A DNA stretch of 64,000 bases. Origin: Sinorhizobium sp. 8-89 (GTDB lineage Bacteria; Pseudomonadota; Alphaproteobacteria; Rhizobiales; Rhizobiaceae). Below, piece by piece: positions 23,734-33,753 of the stretch. The translations under genes and the position numbers were made by a program. Numbering within the stretch: the stretch's first letter is position 1; each line of letters starts with the position of its first letter. The stretch is taken from the NCBI RefSeq assembly GCF_030124325.1, contig NZ_JASKLR010000001.1, positions 460,200-524,199 on the forward strand, in the 5' to 3' direction. Below the pieces are notes generated by a model. That model had not been told where the DNA came from and did no database searches. It saw only the letters and a list, made by a program, of their open reading frames with translations.

Positions 23734-26070
23734 TCAGGGGAGAGTGTAGGCAATGATGTAGTCGCCCGGTTTGGTGCCGACCGAACCGTGGCCGCCGGCG
23801 ACCATCAGCACGTATTGTTTATCGCCGACGGTGTAGGTCATTGGCGTCGACTGCCCGCCTGCCGGCAGCCGTGTCTCCCAGAGCTGGCTTCCGGTGGTGA
23901 CGTCGTAGGCCCTCAGATAATTGTCGACCGCAGCACCCAGGAAGGCGACGCCGCCCTTGGTGATGATCGGTCCGCCGATGCCCGGCACACCTAATTTGAA
24001 GGGGATCGGCAGCGGTGTCATGTCATAGACGGTGCCGTTCTTGTGCTTATAGGCGATCTTGCCGGTTCTAAGATCGGCGCCCGCGACATAGCCCCAGGGA
24101 GGGGCCTGGCAGGGGATCTGCAGCGGACCGAGGAACGGGCCCATATAGACACCATAGGGCGCACCTTCATTGCGGTTCAGACCCTGCTCGCTGCCCGTTT
24201 CGCCCTCCTGCTTCGGCGGGATCTGGTCGCGCGGTACCAGCCGGGACGTGAAGGCGAGGTAGGTCGGCATGCCGAACAGGATCTGCCGCTCCGGGTCGAC
24301 CGCGACCGAACCCCAGTTGAAGGTGCCGAAATTGCCGGGATAGACCAGCGTTCCTTCAAGCGAAGGCGGTGTATAGCGGCCCTCGTATTTAAGCGACCTG
24401 AAGGCTATCCGGCAGGCGAGCTGGTCAAGCATGGTGATGCCCCACATGTCGCGCTCGTCGAGCGGAGCGGGCATGAAGGTAAGGTCGGATACCGGCTGCG
24501 TTGGCGCGGTGAAGTCCTCCGGAATTGCGCCGCCAGGTGCGGCGACTTCCTCGACCGGAATGATAGGCTCGCCGCTTCGCCGGTCGAGCACATAGAGGTC
24601 GCCCTGCTTGGTCGGCCCGACGAGCGCCGGCACGACCGTCCCATCCTCCTTGGTGATGTCGATGAGCGACGGTTGCGCAGGCACGTCCATGTCCCATAGG
24701 TCATGGTGCACCGTCTGGCGTACCCAGCGCATCGCACCGGTGTTGATGTCGAGGGCGACGATCGAGGAGGAATATTTCTCCACGTGCTCGCTTCGCCCCA
24801 TGCCGAGCTGGTCCGGCACCTGGTTGCCAAGCGGCACATAAATCAGCCCAAGACCTTCGTCGACCGAGGAAACCGACCAGCTGTTCGGCGAATTCGTGGT
24901 GTAGAACCGACCGGCTGGCAGGGGCGCCGTCTGGTCGGGGTTGCCGCTGTCCCAGTTCCACAGCAGCGCGCCGCTGTTGATGTCGAAGGCGCGGATGACG
25001 CCGGATTGCTCCTGCGTCGAGTAGTTGTCGTTGACGGCACCGCCGACGATAATCTTGCCGGCGACCGCCACCGGCGGCGATGTCGAGTAGTAGTAGCCAG
25101 CCGGATTGAACCGCATCCCCTGTTCCAGATGCAGGACGCCATTATCGGCAAAGCTGGTGCAGACCTCGCCGTTTGCGGCGTCGAGCGCAATCAGCCGCGC
25201 ATCGGAGGTCGGCAGGTAGACGCGCTCGGCGCAGGGGCTGCCGGGAGCGGCCGCCGGATTGGCCCAATAGGTGACACCGCGGCAGGTCTGGTGCTGGCGG
25301 TCGGGGTTCATGCCGGAGTTGGAATCGTACTTCCACTTTTCCTGTCCGGTCGCCGCGTCGAGCGCGATCGCCCAGTTGTGCGGCGTGCAGAGGTAGAGCG
25401 TGTCCTTCACCTTGAGCGGCGTTACCTGATAGGTGGTCTCGCCGACGTCATCCGGTCGCTTCACGTCGCCCGTCTGGTATTGCCATGCGACTCCGAGATT
25501 GGCGACATTTTCCGCGTTGATCTGGTCGAGCGGCGAGTATCGCTGGCCAAAGGGCGTGCGGCCGTACTGGTGCCACTCGCCCGGAGGCACATTTCCGCCG
25601 AGATTGGCGTTGGCCACGACCGTGTCGCTCGGCAACTCGCCGCGGATATCGTGCGGATCCCGCGTCATCGCGAATACGGCGACGCCGATGGAAACAAGGC
25701 TGGCGACGGCGAGCGGCCACGCCGTAGCGCTGTAGTGCTCGCCTGAGGGACTGACGAAGCCGAGGGGGCGTCGGATCCAGGGAGTAAGCAGCCAGAGGCC
25801 CAGCAGGATAATAATGCCGCCGCGAGGGCCGAGTTGCCACCAGTCGAAGCCGACCTCCCAGACGGCCCAGGCGAGAGAACCTACGACGACGAGCGCATAG
25901 ACCCAGAGAGCAGCGGCCTGCCGGCGGAAAAGCAGAAATGCGGTCAGCAGGAAAGCCAGGCCCGTAAGCAGGTAGTAGGGGCTGCCGCCCAGCATCAGCA
26001 GCCTGATTCCTCCGGCACCGATTGCAAGACCGATCAGGGCGAAGAGAACGGCCGTCAGCACGAAGAGCAT
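23734..26070 (-). CDS. gcd: Membrane-bound PQQ-dependent glucose dehydrogenase
   Basis: A 778-residue quinoprotein that oxidises glucose to gluconolactone on the periplasmic side and passes electrons to ubiquinone. The N-terminal 145 residues hold about five transmembrane helices. The rest is an eight-bladed PQQ propeller with tryptophan-docking-type repeats (for example ALDAATGQEKWKYDSNSGMN, AFDINSGALLWNWDSG, AYDVTTGSQLWETRLP). The ATG at 26070 gives the family N terminus (MLFVLTAVLFALIGLAIGAGG); the longer frame to 26184 is rejected. No pqq synthesis genes are in this window, so cofactor supply must come from elsewhere. Confidence 0.95.
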   Translation of the reverse strand: MLFVLTAVLFALIGLAIGAGGIRLLMLGGSPYYLLTGLAFLLTAFLLFRRQAAALWVYALVVVGSLAWAVWEVGFDWWQLGPRGGIIILLGLWLLTPWIRRPLGFVSPSGEHYSATAWPLAVASLVSIGVAVFAMTRDPHDIRGELPSDTVVANANLGGNVPPGEWHQYGRTPFGQRYSPLDQINAENVANLGVAWQYQTGDVKRPDDVGETTYQVTPLKVKDTLYLCTPHNWAIALDAATGQEKWKYDSNSGMNPDRQHQTCRGVTYWANPAAAPGSPCAERVYLPTSDARLIALDAANGEVCTSFADNGVLHLEQGMRFNPAGYYYSTSPPVAVAGKIIVGGAVNDNYSTQEQSGVIRAFDINSGALLWNWDSGNPDQTAPLPAGRFYTTNSPNSWSVSSVDEGLGLIYVPLGNQVPDQLGMGRSEHVEKYSSSIVALDINTGAMRWVRQTVHHDLWDMDVPAQPSLIDITKEDGTVVPALVGPTKQGDLYVLDRRSGEPIIPVEEVAAPGGAIPEDFTAPTQPVSDLTFMPAPLDERDMWGITMLDQLACRIAFRSLKYEGRYTPPSLEGTLVYPGNFGTFNWGSVAVDPERQILFGMPTYLAFTSRLVPRDQIPPKQEGETGSEQGLNRNEGAPYGVYMGPFLGPLQIPCQAPPWGYVAGADLRTGKIAYKHKNGTVYDMTPLPIPFKLGVPGIGGPIITKGGVAFLGAAVDNYLRAYDVTTGSQLWETRLPAGGQSTPMTYTVGDKQYVLMVAGGHGSVGTKPGDYIIAYTLP

Positions 26071-26398
26071 GTGTTCAAACCCCCGAGTTGAAGTATGGTG
26101 CCGAGCGGCACGGCGGGTCTTGCGAGCAGGCCCGGCCGGACCTGGACGACGGCGTTCCCGTGTCCGTGCGCCTGACGCAGTCAACCGTCATCGGACGAAC
26201 GCCATCTGAAAAGCTAACGCATGGGGCGTGCCTTTCAATGGCTGCACTCCGTGGGGTTGCAAAATACGGACGTCGCAAGGGTTTACTTAACTGCTGCCGG
26301 CAAGATCATTTTCGTGTTTCATCGAACCGGTGAAATGATCTGACTCCTTGAAATATCCGGTTCCGAACAGAAAGCCGCTACAGGCCGGATTGCTCGAC

Positions 26399-26477
26399 TG
26401 CATGTTCCTCTAGCTCGAAGCAAATCAAAGCGTTGCGGCGATCTTTGCGCGTCTAAAGGGAGACAAGGCGCTGTAGC
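26399..26477 (+). repeat. Mosaic intergenic repeat, copy E
   Basis: TGCATGTTCCTC...GCGGCGATCTTTGCGCGTCT...GGCGCTGTAG is a diverged copy of the 100-bp mosaic repeat seen at 34941, 36303 and 37142. It lies just after the stop of selO in the 414-bp gap 26071-26484. In the rest of that gap I see an inverted pair GAACCGG/CCGGTTC (about 26325 and 26358) and no gene. Confidence 0.65.
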
Positions 26478-26484
26478 GTGGCGC

Positions 26485-27993
26485 TCAGGTACCGCAGAAG
26501 GTCTGCAGCACTTCCTCGCCAGCCCGCGGCGGTGCGGCGTAGGCTTCGTGCTCGGGTTGGTCCTCATAGGGTCTGGACGTGACATCGAGCAGTGCTTCGA
26601 ACAGCGAGAAATCTGCATCCCGTGTGGCCGCGTCTATCGCCTGTTCCACGCGGTGATTGCGAGGAATGAAAGCCGGATTTGCGGCCCGCATCGCAGCGGC
26701 GCGCGCGCCGGTGTCGAGTGTTTCGCGGGCCACGCGCCCGCGCCAGTCGTGAAGCCAGGCCGAAACTGCGCCTGGCTTCTCGAAAAGTTCGACGAGCGCC
26801 GGATCGGAGCCGTTATCTCCGGCGGATGCCACTAGGCGTCGGAAGACAAGCGAAAAATCGGCATTGCCCTCGTGCATCAGTGTCAGGAGCGATTGAATCA
26901 GCTCGATATCGCCATCCTCGTCGGTCGCGAGTCCGATCTTGCGTCGCATGCCGTCGAGCCAATGTTTCTGGAAGATCGAGCCGTATTCGGTAAGCGCATC
27001 GTTGGCGAGATTGACCGCCGTGTCGGCGACCGGGTCGAACAACGGCACCAGCGTTTCTGCGAGCCGCGCGAGATTCCACTGGCCGATGCCCGGCTGGTTG
27101 GCATAGGCATAGCGGCCAAACTGGTCGATCGAGCTGAACACCTTCTTCGGGTCATAGGCATCCATGAAGGCGCAAGGGCCGAAATCGATCGTCTCGCCGG
27201 ACACCGTCATGTTGTCGGTGTTCATCACGCCGTGGATGAAACCGACGTGGAGCCAGCGCGCAATCAATGCCGCCTGGCGCGCGGCGACTGCCTTGAACAG
27301 GGAGAAATAGGGTTTTTCGCTGTCCTTCAACTCGGGATAATGGCGTTCGATCACGTAGTCGGCCAACGTTTTGACCGATTCCATGTCGCCGCGGGCGGCG
27401 AAGAATTGAAACGTCCCCACACGGATATGGCTGGCGGCGACGCGGGTGAAGACAGCACCGGGGAGGATTTGCTCGCGATAAACCGGCTGGCCGGTGATGG
27501 TGGCGGCGAGCGCGCGCGTCGTCGGTATGCCGAGCGCGTGCATCGCCTCGCTGATGATATATTCCCGCAGCACCGGACCGAGTGCCGCCCGCCCGTCGCC
27601 GCGGCGGGAATAGGGCGTCTGCCCGGATCCCTTGAGCTGGATGTCGCGTCGCTTTCCGCCGCGGTCGATTACTTCGCCAAGCATTATGGCGCGACCGTCG
27701 CCGAGTTGCGGGACGAATGTGCCGAACTGGTGTCCGGCATAGGCCATGGCAAGCGGCTCCGCGCCCGGGGGGATCTTGTTGCCCGAAAAGATCGCCGCGC
27801 CGTCGCGTTCGAGCGCTTCCGCCTCGAGGCCAAGTTCTTCGGCGAGCTTTCGGTTGAACTTGATCAGCCACGGCTCCGCAACCGGCGTCGGCTCGACACG
27901 GGCGTAGAAGTTCGCGGGCAACCGCGCATAGCTGTTGTCGAAGGGGAAGGGGGCCGTCTCGGAGGCCGGTTGCGAGGGCACGTAATTCATCAT
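26485..27993 (-). CDS. selO: SelO/YdiU family protein adenylyltransferase
   Basis: A 502-residue pseudokinase-fold enzyme that transfers AMP from ATP to protein hydroxyl groups in characterised homologues. Family blocks include YAGHQFGTFVPQLGDGRAIMLGE, DIQLKGSGQTPYSRRGDGRAALGPVLREYIISEAMHALG (read as two adjacent motifs) and HGVMNTDNMTVSGETIDFGPCAFMD. The C terminus ends in Cys-Gly-Thr, where vertebrate SelO has selenocysteine third from the end. The ATG at 27993 or 27990 follows a weak AGAGA site. The homocysteine methyltransferase gene lies upstream on the same strand. Confidence 0.94.
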   Translation of the reverse strand: MMNYVPSQPASETAPFPFDNSYARLPANFYARVEPTPVAEPWLIKFNRKLAEELGLEAEALERDGAAIFSGNKIPPGAEPLAMAYAGHQFGTFVPQLGDGRAIMLGEVIDRGGKRRDIQLKGSGQTPYSRRGDGRAALGPVLREYIISEAMHALGIPTTRALAATITGQPVYREQILPGAVFTRVAASHIRVGTFQFFAARGDMESVKTLADYVIERHYPELKDSEKPYFSLFKAVAARQAALIARWLHVGFIHGVMNTDNMTVSGETIDFGPCAFMDAYDPKKVFSSIDQFGRYAYANQPGIGQWNLARLAETLVPLFDPVADTAVNLANDALTEYGSIFQKHWLDGMRRKIGLATDEDGDIELIQSLLTLMHEGNADFSLVFRRLVASAGDNGSDPALVELFEKPGAVSAWLHDWRGRVARETLDTGARAAAMRAANPAFIPRNHRVEQAIDAATRDADFSLFEALLDVTSRPYEDQPEHEAYAAPPRAGEEVLQTFCGT

Positions 27994-28144
27994 TCTCTGT
28001 CCCGTTGCGCGCGCCGGGCAGTGCCGACGGGTCACTGCTATCGGGACAAGTCTACACGAGCGCCGATAGTTCCGCGAGGCCGAGACTTTATCCACCTGCC
28101 CTCCGGTAGGTACCGCCGGAGCGCAGGAACGACGGTTGTCTTCG

Positions 28145-29101
28145 TCAGGCGCTGAGCGCTGCGCGAGGAAGGCACGCTTCGCATATCGCGGCGATGTGGC
28201 GGTGGTCGGTGCCGCAGCAGCCGCCGAGCACACGCAGATGCGGCATGCGGCCGGTCAGCGACCGATAGCGCCGGGCGAGATCTGCCGGATCGCCCGCATC
28301 GAGTGTCTCGCTCTCGTCGAGTTCGGCATGGCTCATCATCGAGGCGTTGGCGCGAATGCCGCCGATCCGCTTGACCCAGGACTGGCCCTGCTCGAGCGCG
28401 CCATCGAAATGGCTCGGATGCGCGCAGTTGACCATGTAGTAGTGCGGGTAACCGTCGGTCTCCGTGTCCACCGTCTCGATCGCATCCTGGAGCGACTGGC
28501 CGGTCACCAGCCGGCCATCGGTTTCGACCGTGAAGGAGATAGCGCAGGGCATGCCATGCCTCCTGGCCGCGCGAGCAATACCAATACCCTCGTCGACATT
28601 GTTCAATGTAACGCCTGATACCATATCGGCTTCGCTTGCGGCGAAGGTGGCAATCTGGGCCGCATGGTAGCCTTCCGCCTCGTCGGCGTTCATCCTGCCT
28701 GCTTTATAGCCATCGCCGCGCGGTCCGATCACGCCATTGAGGACAATGGGCGCTTGCGGCCGCTCGTATTCGGTGCGCAACCCGGTCAGCAGATCGACGG
28801 CATCGCGGTTGGCCGTTGCCAGCGCATCCGCATCGTAGCCGAGCTTCTCTCCCCAGTCGGCACTGGCTCGCCACGTCGCGGTGTCGAGGACGAAGCCGGT
28901 ATCATGACGTCGGGCAACGTCGAGATATTGCGCGTAATATTGCAGAAGCTTCTGCCGGCCCTCGGCCGACGACAAAAGTACGAAGGAAGCGAAATGTGGA
29001 AGCTCGACGCCATCGTGAAAAATCAGCGTCGTCTCCATGCCGCCATCGCTGAGGAATGTGCCTCCGTTTAGCAGCGGCAAGTCGTATCTGTACTTGGCCA
29101 T
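28145..29101 (-). CDS. Homocysteine S-methyltransferase family protein
   Basis: A 318-residue zinc-dependent methyltransferase that would transfer a methyl group (often from S-methylmethionine) to homocysteine, giving methionine. The zinc ligands are the cysteine in MVNCAHP and the double cysteine in LGGCCGTDHRHI. The N-terminal GGTFLSDGGMETTL matches the homocysteine-binding barrel start. The ATG at 29101 is chosen as the natural beginning (MAKYRYDLPLL). It is divergent from a TetR gene 231 bp away, a likely regulator. Confidence 0.9.
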   Translation of the reverse strand: MAKYRYDLPLLNGGTFLSDGGMETTLIFHDGVELPHFASFVLLSSAEGRQKLLQYYAQYLDVARRHDTGFVLDTATWRASADWGEKLGYDADALATANRDAVDLLTGLRTEYERPQAPIVLNGVIGPRGDGYKAGRMNADEAEGYHAAQIATFAASEADMVSGVTLNNVDEGIGIARAARRHGMPCAISFTVETDGRLVTGQSLQDAIETVDTETDGYPHYYMVNCAHPSHFDGALEQGQSWVKRIGGIRANASMMSHAELDESETLDAGDPADLARRYRSLTGRMPHLRVLGGCCGTDHRHIAAICEACLPRAALSA

Positions 29102-29332
29102 GTGTTGCTCCACCCTTTTCCACCCGGTTTCCACGGGGTGTCCCGCGTCGGGGATCGGATGAATTTCTGCCGTTTTATCATCTGCTAAACTAGAGGAGTT
29201 GCGGTATACTACTTGCGGAATATCCTGATATCGATGTGAAAACAAATGCTTGCCGTGTTGTTTCGGTTGCGGCGGAGGATGTGATGGGCGTGTTCAGCGC
29301 TGAAAACCGTACCGGCGGTACAGGAGCGGATA

Positions 29333-29953
29333 ATGCGGAAGGGTGAGGAAACGCGAACGAGGATCCTCGATATCGCCGAAGCCGCGGTGCTGGCGAAAGG
29401 TTTCGGGGCCACTTCGATCGATGAACTGATTGCCGAAGCCGGCATCACCAAGAGCGGTTTCTTCTATCATTTCCGCGACAAGAACGAACTCGCCAAGGCC
29501 CTCCTGGAACGCTACATCGAGAACGACGAACGGATCTACGACGAGATCTTCGGTCGGGCGCACGATCTCGCGGACGACCCGCTGCAGGCTTTCCTGCTCG
29601 GCCTGAAGCTGCTGTCGGAATTGCTCTCGGACCTGCCGAACGGCCATCCCGGCTGTCTGGTCGCGACCATGTGCACGCAGGAGCGTGCCTTCGACCGCGA
29701 GATCCAGGAGATCAACCGGCAGGCGGCGCTGATGTGGCGTCGGCGCTTCGGCGCGATGTTCCGCGATATCATGCGCCACTATCGCCCGCGCGAGGCGCTC
29801 GACGCCGACCAGCTGGCCGACATGGTCTCGACTGTGCTGGAAGGCGGCATCGTGCTTTCGAAGGCGTTGAAGGAACCGAGGAGCCTGCCCGACCAGTTGC
29901 TGGTCTTCCGCACCTTCGTGCGGCTGCTGTTCCAGCCGATCGCGCAGGCCTGA
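29333..29953 (+). CDS. TetR-family transcriptional regulator
   Basis: A 206-residue TetR regulator. The helix-turn-helix is in residues 4-50 (EETRTRILDIAEAAVLAKGFGATSIDELIAEAGITKSGFFYHFRDKNELAKALL), followed by a helical ligand-binding domain with a Cys (GHPGCLVATMC) typical of the AcrR/TetR_C subgroup. It is divergent from the homocysteine methyltransferase gene and almost abuts the convergent DUF1697 gene. The promoter region contains a direct repeat TTGCGG at 29199 and 29213. Confidence 0.9.
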   Translation: MRKGEETRTRILDIAEAAVLAKGFGATSIDELIAEAGITKSGFFYHFRDKNELAKALLERYIENDERIYDEIFGRAHDLADDPLQAFLLGLKLLSELLSDLPNGHPGCLVATMCTQERAFDREIQEINRQAALMWRRRFGAMFRDIMRHYRPREALDADQLADMVSTVLEGGIVLSKALKEPRSLPDQLLVFRTFVRLLFQPIAQA

Positions 29954-29959
29954 TGGCGT

Positions 29960-30487
29960 TCAGGCCCGACTATCTTCGAGCTCGGCCGCGAGTTCGGCGA
30001 GTTTCCGCACGGTATTGAGATTGCGGGCCGTACCCGGTTTGAGGGCGGGCAATTTGAGCTTTGACTTTCCCGAGCCGTTGGGAAAATGGATATAGATCTC
30101 CCTCCCGCTGATCTGTACCTCTTCGCCGTCCGGCGCGACGAGCTTGTCAAGCGCATCGGCCGGCGGCTGCTCAGGCAGGAACGTCACCAGCAGAAAATTC
30201 GGCTTGGCGTCCGCGAACGGAGCTTGGTCGACAACCTTTCGCAGTTCGCTGCGGCTGCGCAAGATGACGCCCGGCGCGTTGCCCATTCGTTTCGCCAGAG
30301 CATCCTCAAGTCTTTTTTGCACCTCCGTCTCGGAAAGCGCGGAACGAAAGAGCACATTGCCACTCTGCGTATAGGTCTTCACATCGGTAAAGCCGAGGCC
30401 CTCGCAGACGACCTTCAGGTCCGCCATCGGAAGCTTGCCGGTCCCGCCGACATTGATCGCCCGCAGCAATGCGACATAGACCGGCAT
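29960..30487 (-). CDS. DUF1697 family protein
   Basis: A 175-residue protein beginning PVYVALLRAINVGGTGKLPMADLK, the DUF1697 signature, with the conserved TYTQSGNVLFRS strand and DALAKRMGNAPGVILRS helix. No signal or membrane segment is present. Function is unknown, although the fold is nucleic-acid-binding-like. It begins 18 bp after the oligopeptidase gene on the same strand and is probably cotranscribed with it. Confidence 0.92.
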   Translation of the reverse strand: MPVYVALLRAINVGGTGKLPMADLKVVCEGLGFTDVKTYTQSGNVLFRSALSETEVQKRLEDALAKRMGNAPGVILRSRSELRKVVDQAPFADAKPNFLLVTFLPEQPPADALDKLVAPDGEEVQISGREIYIHFPNGSGKSKLKLPALKPGTARNLNTVRKLAELAAELEDSRA

Positions 30488-30505
30488 GTTTTTTCCTCCC
30501 GGCCG

Positions 30506-32614
30506 TTACATCTTGGCGGCGACCTTGATGGCGAAGGCGTATTCGAAGGCGATTTCCTCCAGCCGCTGGAAACGCCCGGATGCGCCGGCATGGCCGGCAT
30601 CCATATTGGTCTTCATCAGGATCGGCGCGGCGCCGGTGGTCTTCTCCCGGAGCTTCGCCACCCACTTTGCCGGCTCCCAATAGGTCACGCGAGGGTCGGT
30701 CAGGCCGCCGAGCGCCAGGATCGCCGGATAGGATTTCGCATCCACGTTGTCGTAGGGCGAGTAGCTGGCGATGATGTTGTAGAATTCGGCGCTCTCGATC
30801 GGATTGCCCCATTCCGGCCATTCCGGCGGAGTGAGTGGCAGCGTGTCGTCGAGCATGGTGTTCAGAACGTCGACGAAGGGAACGGCGGCAATGATGCCCT
30901 TGAACTTCTCCGGCGCCATATTGGCGACCGCTCCCGTCAGCATGCCGCCCGCCGAACCGCCCTCGGCGATGATGTTCGCATAGGACGTGAACTTCTCCTG
31001 ATTCAAATAGTCAGCGGCAGCGATGAAGTCTTTGAAGGTATTGGTCTTCTTCGCCATCTTGCCGTCTTCGTACCATTGAAAGCCCTTGTCCTTGCCGCCG
31101 CGGATATGCGCGATGGCATAAACGAAGCCGCGGTCGACGAGCGAGAGGCAGTTGGTGTTGAAGCCAGCCGGAATGGTGATGCCGTAGGCGCCGTAACCGT
31201 AGAGCAGGCAAGGGGCGGAACCGTCGAGCGGCGTATCCTTGCGATAGAGCAGCGTGATCGGTACCTCGACACCATCCCATGATGGCGCGAAGACGCGACG
31301 GGTGACGTAATCGTCCGGATTGTGGCCGGAGGGCACTTCCTGGGTCTTCAAGAGCGTGCGTCGACGCGTTGCCATGTCGTAGTCGAAGAGCTGCGACGGT
31401 GTCGTCATCGACGAGTAGGAAAAGCGGATGACGTCGGTGTCGTATTCGGCAGCACCGGAGAGCCCCAAGGAATAGGCTTCCTCGGCAAAGGCGATCGCAT
31501 GCTCCTCGCCGGTCTTGCGGTCGCGGATGACGATTTCCGGTAATCCGTCGCGCCGCTGCAGCCAGACCAGATGGCGGGCATAGGCCATGTGATTGAGGAT
31601 CAGCGTGCCCGGCCGGTACGGGACGACCTCGCGCCAATTTTGCTTCTGCGGCGCTTCCACGGGCGCTTCCATGATCTTGAAATCCTTGGCGCCGTCGGCG
31701 TTGGTGAGAATGTAGAAAACAGCACCGCCTTCCGTCATCGAGTACTCGAGACCGGTTACGCGCTCCGCCACGAGCTGCGGCTCTGCCGTCAGGTCCTTGG
31801 TCGTGAGCAGTCGGTACTCGCTGGTCTCGTGGTCATGAATATCGATGTAGATGAAGTCGTCGAGCAGCGACCCGCCGACCGACATGAAGAAGCCGGGGTC
31901 CTTTTCCTCATAGACGAGCCGGTCGTCCTTCTGGGGTGTGCCGATGACGTGGTGAAAGATCTTCGACGGCCGATGGTTCTCGTCGAGCACGGTGTAGAAG
32001 AAGCTCTTGCCGTCCGGTGCCCATGCGCCGCCGCCGCCCGTATTCTCGATCACATCGGGCAGATCCTCGCCGGTCGAAAGATCGCGCACTTTCAGCGTGA
32101 AATATTCCGACCCCTTGTCGTCATAGCCCCAGACGCCGCGGGAATGGTCGCTTGAATGGTCGATGCCGGCGAGGCGGAAATAGGCGTTGCCTTCGGCTTC
32201 CTTGTCGCCGTCGAGCAGCACGTGGCGGATCGTCTCGTCCCTGGTGTTGCCGTCGCGCGGGATGCGGAAATAACGCGGCTGTTCGCCGCCGGTCACGTAA
32301 AAGGTACCGTAAGCGAAAGCGCCGTCCTTCATCGGAACGGAAGAATCGTCCTCCTTGATGCGGCCGCGCATCTCGGCAAACAGGGTTTTCTGCAATTCCT
32401 TGGTGTCCGCCATGGCGGCGCTCATGTAGGCGTTTTCCGCCTCGAGATGTCTGCGGATCTCCGGATCGAGGATCGAAGGGTCCCTGAACATGGCCTGCCA
32501 ATTGTCCGCGCGGAGCCAGGCATAGTCATCGGTCCGGGTAATGCCGTGACGTGTATCGGTAACCGGTTTCTTCGGAGCGACAGGGGCAGCGGGCAGATTG
32601 TTGAAAGCGGACAA
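30506..32614 (-). CDS. ptrB: Oligopeptidase B (prolyl oligopeptidase family S9)
   Basis: A 702-residue cytosolic serine peptidase that cleaves short peptides after basic residues. The N-terminal beta-propeller is followed by an alpha/beta hydrolase domain. The catalytic Ser is in AEGGSAGGML, Asp in GGLTDPRVTYWEP and His in DAGHAGASGRFQ. The family start LSAFNNLPAAPVAPKKP is matched by a TTG at 32614 with GGAGA six bases upstream; the ATG frame further upstream (to 32704) has no support. The DUF1697 gene follows 18 bp downstream. Confidence 0.93.
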   Translation of the reverse strand: MSAFNNLPAAPVAPKKPVTDTRHGITRTDDYAWLRADNWQAMFRDPSILDPEIRRHLEAENAYMSAAMADTKELQKTLFAEMRGRIKEDDSSVPMKDGAFAYGTFYVTGGEQPRYFRIPRDGNTRDETIRHVLLDGDKEAEGNAYFRLAGIDHSSDHSRGVWGYDDKGSEYFTLKVRDLSTGEDLPDVIENTGGGGAWAPDGKSFFYTVLDENHRPSKIFHHVIGTPQKDDRLVYEEKDPGFFMSVGGSLLDDFIYIDIHDHETSEYRLLTTKDLTAEPQLVAERVTGLEYSMTEGGAVFYILTNADGAKDFKIMEAPVEAPQKQNWREVVPYRPGTLILNHMAYARHLVWLQRRDGLPEIVIRDRKTGEEHAIAFAEEAYSLGLSGAAEYDTDVIRFSYSSMTTPSQLFDYDMATRRRTLLKTQEVPSGHNPDDYVTRRVFAPSWDGVEVPITLLYRKDTPLDGSAPCLLYGYGAYGITIPAGFNTNCLSLVDRGFVYAIAHIRGGKDKGFQWYEDGKMAKKTNTFKDFIAAADYLNQEKFTSYANIIAEGGSAGGMLTGAVANMAPEKFKGIIAAVPFVDVLNTMLDDTLPLTPPEWPEWGNPIESAEFYNIIASYSPYDNVDAKSYPAILALGGLTDPRVTYWEPAKWVAKLREKTTGAAPILMKTNMDAGHAGASGRFQRLEEIAFEYAFAIKVAAKM

Positions 32615-32762
32615 GGCGTGTCTCCGATTTGTTCGGTGGGAGATCATGAGATAGAGAGCGCCATCGCACCGATCAAGCGGAAAGACCGGAGCCCGTTTGT
32701 TCAATCAATGCTTCTCTGGCGGCGGATGCGAGCTGACGAGATGGTGTTGTGCCTTGCGGATT

Positions 32763-33602
32763 TCACGCCGTCAGCGCTGTGATATTGTCCTTTGCATAAG
32801 TCTCGAGCGAACGCGGCGCCTTGCCGGTCAGGGTCTCGACGCCATTGCTGAGCGCGGCCATCCGCCCCTCGCGCACCGGCCGGAATAGTTCGGCAAGGAG
32901 ATGGGCGTAGGTCGCGGAAATGCCTGCTTCGGTTAGCAGACCGATGAAGATCGCGTCATCGACCGGTGTGTACGCGATGGTCCTGCCGATGGCGCGAGAA
33001 AGTATCGCCGCCGCTTCCGCATAGCTCAAGGCCTCGGGACCGGTGAGATCGAAGGCCTGTCCGTTGAACGCATCGCTCGTGAGCGTGCATGCAATGCTCT
33101 CGGCGATGTCGCGCGTGTCGATGAAACTCGTCTTCCCGTCTGCCGCCGGCACCGCAATCACGCCGCGGCGGATGCCGGCGAGCCAGTAGCTGTGGAAGTT
33201 GTCGGCGAACCAATTGGGCCGGACGATGACGAATGGCGCGCAGGTCTCTTCGAGGAACAGCTCCACCGTCCGGTAGGAATTGCTGCCGCCGGTGTCGACG
33301 CCGAGCATGGTCATCAGCACGATCTTGATACCGCGCGCGGCCGCCGCTTGGATGATCGGCGTCAGCAGCCTGACGGGGTCGAGACACCCGGTCGGCGTGA
33401 TAACGAAGATGCGATCGACCCCCTTGAGCGCGCAGCCATAGGTCGAAGCATCGAGATAGTCGAAAGCAACTGCGTCGACACCCGGTATCGAAACTGATTT
33501 GCGGCATGCAGCCTTGGTGCGCTCGCCCCTGGCGATAAGCGTCCGTATCACTTTGCTGCCAACGGTGCCGGTGGCGCCAAGAACCAGAATTTTCCCCGGC
33601 AT
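32763..33602 (-). CDS. NAD(P)-binding NmrA-like oxidoreductase
   Basis: A 279-residue atypical short-chain dehydrogenase. The dinucleotide motif is at the N terminus (ILVLGATGTVGSKVIRTLIARG), and the protein has the NmrA/quinone-reductase-like IVRPNWFADNFHSYW and FIDTRDIAESIA blocks. Members act as redox sensors or NAD(P)H:quinone oxidoreductases; the substrate is unknown. It is alone on the minus strand between the oligopeptidase and the VOC dioxygenase genes. Confidence 0.85.
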   Translation of the reverse strand: MPGKILVLGATGTVGSKVIRTLIARGERTKAACRKSVSIPGVDAVAFDYLDASTYGCALKGVDRIFVITPTGCLDPVRLLTPIIQAAAARGIKIVLMTMLGVDTGGSNSYRTVELFLEETCAPFVIVRPNWFADNFHSYWLAGIRRGVIAVPAADGKTSFIDTRDIAESIACTLTSDAFNGQAFDLTGPEALSYAEAAAILSRAIGRTIAYTPVDDAIFIGLLTEAGISATYAHLLAELFRPVREGRMAALSNGVETLTGKAPRSLETYAKDNITALTA

Positions 33603-33753
33603 TCTCGCCTCCGTTCCCTGAGATCAGGTTTATTACGGAAACCAAATAGAAGGCGGAATGTTGCCAAATAGGAGAACTTTCCTGCTCGAACGCGCCGGTT
33701 CGCCGCCAGGAAGGCACGCTGGCGCGACCGCTGCAGGGCTCGGCGACTGCTTG

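Noticed and set aside
24703..25746. A 347-codon plus-strand frame inside gcd
   Set aside because: It is antisense to the PQQ propeller repeats and has no recognisable features.
26872..28155. A 427-codon plus-strand frame opposite selO
   Set aside because: Length arises from GC skew; SelO motifs on the other strand are complete.
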